Assembly: GCA_020746835.1 (NCBI GenBank) | Contig: JAGPNK010000007.1 | Span: 372,001 to 436,000 of the forward strand | Origin: Stachybotrys elegans | Taxonomy: Eukaryota; Ascomycota; Sordariomycetes; Hypocreales; Stachybotryaceae | Direction of reading: 5' to 3' | Length of the DNA: 64,000 nucleotides | Shown here: in pieces, positions 56,001-64,000 of the stretch | Layout of the letters: each line of letters begins with the position of its first letter | How positions within the stretch are numbered: the first letter of the stretch is position 1 | Translations under genes and position numbers: made by a program | The notes under the pieces: generated by a model | The model's database searches: none | What the model was told of the DNA's origin: nothing | What the model saw: only the letters and a program-made list of their open reading frames with translations

Positions 56001-59000
56001 TGCTCTCATGCCATTGATCGGATCTGGCGCCCGACCAGGGGTGGTGGTGTTTGGTTGCTGCTTTTTTATCCCTCTGGAGGGTCTTAGGAGAAGAGTCACA
56101 CTGGCGGGTGGTCGCTCAGCATCGTGACTGGTGAGAGCCATACACCGACATTTGGCAGACGAGCACGCCTTTTGGCATCATGTGGTCAGGCTTCTGGGCT
56201 TTGAGACACATCTCTGGCCGCTGCCACTTCCCTGGCAATTGTTCAACTAGGGGACCAAATTCAACGAGAACCAATCCATGCGCCGTCGCCAACCCCCTCC
56301 CGCCCCCGGCACGACATGGCACGTCGTAGGCGCAGGCGCAAGCATGGCAACAGGCAAGGGCCTGGCCGCCACGACTGGCATCATAGGCAGGCATATGTAA
56401 GTCATGGCCACGCACATCTCATGCGGTGTGCTGTACGATGAGCCATAGCCAGCCTGAGCTGGACAGCACTGACAGGGTGGGTAGGGGCACCGGCTACCTG
56501 GGCCAGCTTTCTCTAGCCGCGCCGGGGTTTTCTATTCGTCACTCAGACGGGGCTCAATGACGTTCCTGACCATGCCTGGTCCAATCGGCTCGGCCGTCAG
56601 CGCGTTAAATGGCAAGTTGCAAGGAGGGGGGGGACAGCCGAAGACATCAAGGAGGGCCTGACGTCTTTGCTGGTGCTGGGCTCGCATTGGTTCCTCTGCA
56701 CAGCTGAGCACGGGGCCTGCCGCACTGTGCTATCTTTGTCTGCTCCCGTATTCCTCTGCAGCACTCGCCCTAGTCCGCATCTTCTGGCATTTTCGCTGCG
56801 CTGCTTCCCCCCCCAATTCCTCCCGCCCTTCTCGTATCCTTTCTCTTGCCCTGGCATGCTCCCACGTGAGCCCACCGCAATCTGCAGAAATTTCCCGTCA
56901 TCGCCCCGGCCCGGAGGAGCGTGGCACAAGCAGGGGGAGGGAGGGATGAGCAGGTGGCTGTGAAGCAGACCAAAGTCGAAACAAGTTTTCACTGGTCGGA
57001 CCGTATCGTACGGAAATATCCCCGCCTCCGTATTGCCTCCACTGCTGGCAAATGAAAAAGGTCCCTTGAGCGAACTGGGGGCGGTTGAAGGCGGCGTGCC
57101 CAGACGAAACGTTGGCCCGCTGTGACGTAGGGATTCTCAGAACGGATATTCGGGGGATTCAATTGTCACGCGGTCCTCTACAAACCCATGCTTGGCCAAT
57201 CAGAGGGCCCCGAGTCAACGGGATTTGAGGGTTTAAACCCCTCGGGCTCTGATTTGGCGCTTCAGCATGCCGGGCCACGCCAAGACTCAAGCTCTCCTCC
57301 AAGCGCCAATGCCGGCACACCTCGAGTCCCCAGCCAATTTTCCCATACTGACACAAGCGGTCCTTGGGTTATCGTGATGGACATTCGACTCGCTCCCCTG
57401 CATGTTTCTCTTGCTACCCCTCTCTCAGAGCGATTTTCGGCGGGGGTCTATCCTGGTGGTTTGTTTGCTATGACAATCTGAATCTCCAAAGTGCCTGCCA
57501 CGATGCAAGCGCGCCATGTATTGCCACATGGGATTGGGCTTCCGGCAAGGAAGCAAGCGGTGGCGCGACAAGAAGCCGGGCTCACCATCAGAACCCAAAC
57601 CCAAACTCTCCTCCCCCTGCTTCCGTCGGGCTAGTGATTGGGCTCATCCCTATTCAACCGTGCACGCAACCGCATCGTGAGGCTTTCTCCGTCCTCCATC
57701 CATCCACTTCACCTCAGATGGCGAGTCGGCCTAAGCCAGGAACGCCTCGGGTTGATTCATGTCTCCCGCATCTGTTGCCCACCCAAGGGACAGAATAGGA
57801 GGGGGACGAAAGGGACAGAGCTCTGAGACAGAGCGCCAAGCCCAATAGCGGACACTACGGACCTAGCGGGGCGCCATTCGACATGCCTTCATCGTATTGT
57901 TAATCTCCTTTGTTTCTATCGGGCTTTCTATCGAGGTTCGAAATTGGTCTCCCCCAGGTCATGGGGTCATGGGACCAGGACTCAATTTCCCTCACCCTCT
58001 CTGCTACCCGTCATGTCCAGCCAGCCCATTGAGCCTGCGTCGATGATACGAGGAAGCGGCTCAGAGGCCTTTTGCGCCTCTCCACTCCCGAGAGGCTCGG
58101 CGTTGGTCAACAAGAGGTTGAAAGGATGCCGACCCTACCGTACCAAGACCAAGGGCATCTTTTCTGGGTCGCATCGAGCACTGAACCACGCCTTACTTGA
58201 TCAGGACTCTGTGTGGACAGACGGACGGCCTCCAGTCAAGGCCCAGGGTGCTTGGCAGTTGAGCGGCGACCATCGTCATAGCCAGGGTATCATCTTTGAG
58301 ACATGGCTCTTCAACCAGCGCCAAGCCGTCTCAGAAAGCAGCGGGCCAATAATGGGAGCGGTATTCTACGCGCTGATCTGCTCATGGGGGCCAACACGCG
58401 CAGGGCCGTTCGGAATCACACACGTTTCTTTTTTGACAAATCCGTGCCATGTAACCGAGAAGAGGGGCTGAGCGGCATGGAAGAATGACCCTTATTAGGA
58501 TGGGGGGAAGGGCGGCCAGTGGAATTGGATATGTGTGCGGGTGGATGGATGGAAGGGGTACGGCAACCGCAGCTGGTCGGCTGGCCCCATCGTGTGTGCC
58601 TCGCTCGCCCTCGCCCGGGTCATCTCGTATCATGCTGCTCTCTTCCCGACCATTCCCAAATCACGAATCACAAATCTCCCAGTCCGAATCTGGGGTTTGC
58701 AAGTATTGTCGCGCCATGGAGGCAGGTGACCTCGACTTAGACCAATACGTTGTGCAGGACGCCTGCAGGTTGTGATGACCATACATTGCAGCGGCGGCTC
58801 TGAATATTGCACCGGACGCAGAGTGGCATCTGGTTAGCTGGGAGCTGCAGAGCAAGAGACCTTGGCCTGTGTCGGAAGCTATCGTGAGTCGTGCATCAGT
58901 GGAACTTGTCCGACCATCTTCGACACCTCTGCGGAACGGGGCGCGGGCTCGAGGATCACAATCTGTGTGCTGGACCCTCCATCGTCATAGCAGTCACGAT

Positions 59001-59055
59001 AGTCAGGCCGAGAGCCCAGCCCAAGCTCCGTCTAGCGTCCCAGGATCTTTTTTCC

Positions 59056-59074
59056 CGCTCGCTCGCTCGCTCGC
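59056..59074 (+). repeat. CGCT tetranucleotide repeat
   Basis: Four to five CGCT units stand in tandem within the gene-poor region. Confidence 0.8.
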
Positions 59075-59934
59075 TGCCCATGGCGGTGATGGATGGCGCT
59101 GTCTCATCGCCCGCCTACTTGCATGCCCATTTAATCAAGGTGTGGTCGAGACCGAGGTCCATCTGCACTCGCTTATGCTATTTTCGATCCCCCGGGGTCG
59201 GAAACTTAGTCACGCGCGAAGTCCAGTGACCTGTAGGCCGTAACACCTACAGACGCACCTTAGTGCTGCCTCGCCCATTCACAAACGGTTAATATGAGGA
59301 TGAGCTCATCACCTGGCACGACCATGATGACTCGGATCTCGCCTCAACGTCAAACACCAGAATGAGCGGGCGGTATAACAGGTCGCGCACGCGCATTCTG
59401 TGCACGCCCCTCCCATAATCGACTCGTGGGTGCCATCAGCCAGCCTTGTCTGGGTTGTGTGCTGAGAGAAGCTGTTTCGGCGAAGGCATGTCCTGCTGGC
59501 CATTCCTACCGGTCTGCTTGAGGCCTAGCGCCATCCTTCTTACAGAGAGACAGAGAGACACAGACACAAAGAGAAACAGATGCGCACGCAGAATGGGCGT
59601 CCCGAGTATCCACCAAGGACAAAACATATGGTCAACAGTGCCCGTGGCCATGGAGCCATGCTACAAACGGCACGAGACAGACGATTAACACCCCTCCTAT
59701 GCATACATACCCGCCTCTATCGTCGACGTGGTGCTTTGGCGGTCTTCGACATGCGGCCGACCATGCGACATGACCGCCTACTCAGTAACGGCAGGGGAAA
59801 TCAGCATGCACAGCAGGTGAACAACGGCTGCTGCCGTGACCTGCAAGGTCCATTGGCCATTGGCCCGTTGGCGGTGGTTCGTGGCTAGGCCTGCCATGTC
59901 GTGTCGACGATTATGTCTGCTTGTGCCTGTGCCT

Positions 59935-59978
59935 GCGCGCGCGCGCGCACCCAGGCCCTTGCCCTTGCCCTTGCCCTG
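59935..59978 (+). repeat. (GC)7 followed by CCCTTG hexamers
   Basis: A perfect (GC)7 run at 59935-59948, able to adopt Z-DNA, is followed by three exact CCCTTG units (59956-59973) and a partial fourth. Confidence 0.8.
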
Positions 59979-62900
59979 CAGCCGCAGCCGCATTCATGGG
60001 CTGGTCGACGGCAAACGCGGGAGCTCAACCCTTTACTGCAATCTCGAGCTCAAGCCCGGCTGGAGGAGGTGATGGTTAAGGCATCTATGATTGTCGATCT
60101 TGTTGCTTAGGCATGATTACGAGGCGGACCATTTTTCGATAATGGGTTGCTCATTCTTGCATCACAGCTCTAGGCGATCTTTTGAACTTATGTTCCATCC
60201 CGTCGTCGCCAGGGTGTGGGGGGGAGTATCCTTCATGCACGGCCATGCTGTGCATGAGCCGACGTGCCCGTTGCGTTGTATTGGAGGACGGAGGGGGAAG
60301 CTAACCAAGAAGCAGGTCACGCCATTTATTCTGCGCGACGGGCGGTTGCAAGGCGCGCTGTGAGGGTTGGTTCCTCTGCGGCCATGTCACGATGCCTTGA
60401 TTTTCTATGATGCCCATGATGGCAGCCAGGCATCGGAGATTCCAAGCATAGCATCCTGCAAAGGCCATATGTCAGGTCCCTGCTCAGCAGAGGCCTGTGA
60501 TTCGCCAATCCAAGGACGCAACCCAGCGCGGAGCAAGCCGCATCACAATACAGAACTGCACTGCAACGCAGCCCAGTTTCTTATACCAGGACAATATATG
60601 GTAGGTGAGATGATGCCGGAACAGCTTCCGCACCCAGACAGGAAGCTTGGGCATGGCCATATACGTTTTCTTTTTATTTTTTACACTAATGCCACAGGGA
60701 GGTGTTCTGCGGCGAATGATAAGATGGCGCATGGACGATGGGCGCGTTGTCAGAGTGTGAATGGTCCATGCCGATAGACTCCGTGTGGGACCTGTGTAAA
60801 TGCCGGCCGGCTGAGGGCGTGCACGCCCGTCTCCTGCCCATGATAGACAGGTAGAAGGGACTAGCTGGACGATTTGCGCGGCGCGCATGCAGATCTGGCG
60901 GCCAAACAAGAAGGAAGGAAAAGCAAGACAAGACAATGCGGATGAGGGTGTGCGGTGTGAGTGGGGGAGGATTGGGAATTCAGGGACAAGAACGAGTTGG
61001 GCGCGTTGCGGAAGCAGCGGAGCTCTCTGTCTTTTTTCTCTCTCTTGGTATGTCTATCTTTACAGGCAAGGGCATGGGCATGACATGCAAACTGCATCTG
61101 CAGAAGGAGAACTGGGGCGTTGCGACTATCATGATGCTTCCTCCGCTTTACTGCAAGGTCAAAAAGACGATGCAGAGCGCGCTGCGGGCTTGGGGGTCCT
61201 TTTTCCTGCAAGTCAGCCAGTTGGCCAGCAGTTTGCCCCTCTCTTTTCTGTGTCTCTCTTTTTCTCTCTTTTTCTCTCTTTTTACTTGGATGTAAGTGGA
61301 CGAATGCAGCACGCATACTCCGTACATGATACGCACAACCGAGAGTTGCAGCAGGCATCGGGGTTCCTCTTTTTTTTTCTTCTTTTTTTTTTTTTCTTGT
61401 CTGTTTGTTTGGGGGTGCTTGCATGGACCGCAATTGGCAAATCAGACGGCTGCAAGCAGGGGATACGGATTTGTCATTTTTCTTATTTTTCTCTCCGCTG
61501 TTATTTTTGTTTTATTCTTTGGTTGGTGTATCTTTTATTTTCTACAGGCTCCTCCCCTCGCGGTTTGTGGGATCTCGTCATTGTACCTTTTTCTTTGTCT
61601 TGCTTCTTTCTTACCTATTCAATCATTATTGATTGACCCCTCTCGTGGCCCCCCTCCCTTTTTCCGTCTCCGCAACGGCAGGATTTGCAGCGCGTGACGG
61701 GCTCCGCGCACGATGTTTCTGTGGTGCACGGCCTGTGGGGAGAGGAGGAGAACGGAGAACTGTTGGGCCCTGGGTACCACCTGGCTTTTCCTTTTTCCTT
61801 GCCCTTCTCCGCGACCATGGGCCACCGCTGGACGGCTGCGGTAGTTGGAGAGAGGCAGCTAAGATGGGGACGGGGTCGGGAATATCTCCATCAATGGATG
61901 GATCCTCAGAATATACTCGAAATTTCAACTGGCGGCGGCGGCGGTGGTGGTGGTGTTGCTGTCGTGATCGACCGAGGTCGCATCATCCACGCCCATCACC
62001 ATCGGGCAACCCCTGCCTTGCTCTGGACCGCAAGTCATGCAACTCTTTCGGTTACATTTTGATAGACATTTGCGCCCAGCTCAGGTCTATCTGGCCAACA
62101 ATGCGCCGGTCGCCGCCTGCATAACCCTCCCCCCAGCTACTGGCATGTCCTTTACAAGATCAAAGGTCATGTACCGGGTCGGATTCGGCAGAAAACAACT
62201 TGGTGATTTACACGCCCCCCCTTCTTGTTCCGTTCCCCACCCGACAACGGCTTAAGAGGGCCAGAAAGGGGGCTCATGGCCACCAGAATATTGAAGAAGA
62301 AGAGCGAGAAAGAGGAAAAAAAAGAAAATGAAGGCGATGGGTGTGGCGCTCGGGCCTGCTCCGCATCGGGTTCCCTTCTATGAGCCAGGGGAGAAGGTAA
62401 GACATGCTATCTCTTAACATGTTCATAGTATGGGGAACCTGGCAAGGGTCTAGACTAACAGAAGCAATGTGCCTTTGCTAGCCGTAATGGTCCTGGAATA
62501 GGAAGGGGAGAAGCTGAAGAGAGCTGCTCATGGGTGAAAGTTATCGTCATTGGCTCAGCACTTTTCACTCATTCGCTCAGCAAAGGAGTCAAGTGCGTGA
62601 TTTTCTCCTCCCGTCGTGTTTGGGCTTGCAATCGAGTTCAAACAGAGCCATCGGTCTCTAGATCTCTTCATACTTGACACAACTCACCCACTCACACTTC
62701 CCCGCGTTATGCCGCCGCCGCCGCCTCGTCATCGTTTCCGAGCAACTTCTCCATTGCCTGTGTCGCGCGTGACACGCGACAGTCCATCATCCTCGGAAAA
62801 AGGGGGCTGGCTCGACTCTGTCTGGCGCCGGTGGCGTTTCCCTGCAGGACCATGTATATCGATGGACGTGGTGGTGCTCGGCAGTAGCCTCTGACCACCA

Positions 62901-64000
62901 CCACCACCAAGAGCTGCAGAGAGGAGAGACGCATGGATCATGCTCGCTCATTTCTGTCTTGTCAGACGTGCGAGCCGGCAGCCCCTGCGCAGCGAGGGTG
63001 AAAAGGTGAGAGGGAGAGGGAGAGGGAGGGGTTGGAATGCGGGCAGTCCGCATGAAGGCAGCACGGAGTCGTCGGCATGCCGTAGATGTCGGCAAATCGA
63101 TTTCGTCCAGGGGGATATGGCCCGACCTCACGTCGAGTATTGCGCGGCCCGCGTACGGGCAGCTGTAGGAGCAACGCATGGTCCGGGTTCATGGGGAAGA
63201 ATTCCTCAGCTGGCCTGATCTGCTCCCAGGATCGCGCAGCTGGGCTGATGCCTCTGCCCGTTTCCAGCCATGTGCGCCTATCCCCTTGCGCAAGCAGGAG
63301 AGTGTTGAGGGGGGCGTGTAGGTTGGTGGTGATGGGCAATGCATGGTGTTTGCTGGTCTGGCTCTTCATCTTGGAGGATGTGGCCGACAAGGATGCCTTC
63401 TTCCATGGGCCTCTCATTGCTGTCCTGGGCGTATGCGACGAGGGCTGTACTTCGTACGCCGGGCAGAGAGATTGTGATGCTCCTCTCGGTGAGATGGAGT
63501 GGGCACGCTTGCATGCGACGATGTTGCTTCATGTAGCACAAAGGCATATCCATGTCCGGTGGTTGATGCTGGCATTGTGGTCTCCTCGTCCCGCCCCTGG
63601 GTGTCTGACAGCCTCACTTTTCCACATGCATGTGCGGGCGTCGTGGTATGTACATGTGAGCTGTCTGTTTCTTTTATTTTATTTTGCGTTTTGTCTTGCC
63701 ACCACACCCTCATTTCCTTTTTTAGTTTATTTTTTATTGCCTTTGGTGAGAGTTGCGTGGTGACGGCCGGTGAGAGTACGCTTCACTTCTCTCACCGTAC
63801 GGTACGCAATTGCTGATGGGATTTCTAGAAGCCTTCCCGATCCCGCTGAGATGACCCCTGGCATCACTGGGCATGGGGAAGGGTTGGTGTGTGTCGATCT
63901 ATACTCCATGCCCCTGCAAGACCATGCTGTAGCCGGCACTGGCACTAGCACTAGAGCAGGTTGCAAAACGAAGACGAAAAGGGGAGAGATTGCATTGCAT

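Larger units (their letters stand above)
50574..64000. other. 13.4-kb region with no supported gene
   Basis: I examined both strands. All open frames are at most about 250 codons, lack recognisable domains, contain implausible runs (Phe, Cys, Arg, Pro), and do not join through splice sites into anything family-like. GC content is similar to the rest and there is no AT-rich RIP signature, nor transposon-type terminal repeats or polymerase and transposase motifs. The stretch carries many short tandem repeats, homopolymers and repeated CATG-containing words. It could be the extended regulatory region of a gene beyond the right edge, host non-coding RNA, or be decayed sequence. These are inferences. 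Confidence 0.55.

Noticed and set aside
60887..61636. 249-codon plus-strand frame in the gene-empty region
   Set aside because: Long Phe and Leu runs come from T homopolymers. There is no domain and the composition is unlike the other genes.
63086..63763. 225-codon plus-strand frame near the right end
   Set aside because: There is no recognisable domain, and the hydrophobic tail derives from T-rich DNA. I could not exclude a species-specific gene, but nothing supports it.
50574..64000. RIP-mutated transposon as the explanation for the gene gap
   Set aside because: The stretch is not AT-rich, lacks TpA excess visible by eye, and shows no long terminal or inverted repeats or transposase and reverse-transcriptase motifs.

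Overview
The window is nuclear DNA of a filamentous ascomycete (Pezizomycotina), most likely a Sordariomycete. The signs are many short GT-AG introns (about 46-130 bp) with CTAAC/CTGAC-like branch points, compact and intron-poor housekeeping genes, no RIP-like AT-rich blocks, and proteins that match filamentous-fungal versions of conserved eukaryotic families. The species cannot be named from the sequence. I find 16 protein-coding genes. Their exon structures were worked out by eye, joining frames at consensus splice sites. No rRNA, convincing tRNA, CRISPR array, transposon or virus was found.

Layout. 1-1.8 kb: upstream region of the first gene. 1.8-6.5 kb (+): Dnf3-type P4-ATPase lipid flippase. 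6.9-8.1 kb (-): secreted family-1 pectate lyase. 8.7-12.9 kb (-): CAND1/TIP120 cullin regulator. 14.1-15.4 kb (-): F-box-like protein. 15.8-16.2 kb (+): small conserved-looking protein of unknown function. 16.5-17.2 kb (-): TRAPP subunit Trs31. 17.7-19.8 kb (-): BCS1-like AAA ATPase with a charged insertion. 22.0-23.2 kb (-): Sec14-like lipid-transfer protein. 24.2-27.7 kb (-): WD40-like plus inositol-polyphosphate 5-phosphatase. 29.0-29.6 kb (+): small membrane protein with tiny exons. 30.2-31.8 kb (+): CID/RS-rich RNA-processing protein. 33.0-35.3 kb (-): PP2A B56 subunit (Rts1). 37.5-39.4 kb (+): TFIIIC subunit Tfc1/Sfc1. 39.9-41.0 kb (+): C2H2 zinc-finger protein. 41.7-43.5 kb (+): DHHC palmitoyltransferase (Pfa3-like). 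45.6-49.0 kb (-): phosphoinositide phospholipase C with a long 5' flank. From about 50.6 kb to the end there are some 13.4 kb in which I cannot support any gene. That stretch holds a telomere-like G-rich tract, a polypurine tract and many short tandem repeats.

The genes do not form a biosynthetic cluster; most are housekeeping. There is still a theme of membrane lipids and phosphoinositide signalling: a flippase, a Sec14-like transfer protein, a PI 5-phosphatase and a PLC all lie within 50 kb. Trs31 and Pfa3 act in membrane traffic. The pectate lyase is the only obvious secreted, lifestyle-related gene. I saw no clear undescribed system. The features most worth a second look are the gene-empty right-hand 13 kb with its G-quadruplex/polypurine motif, the plc1 upstream region with long overlapping open frames, the BCS1-like insertion, and the micro-exon gene at 29 kb.
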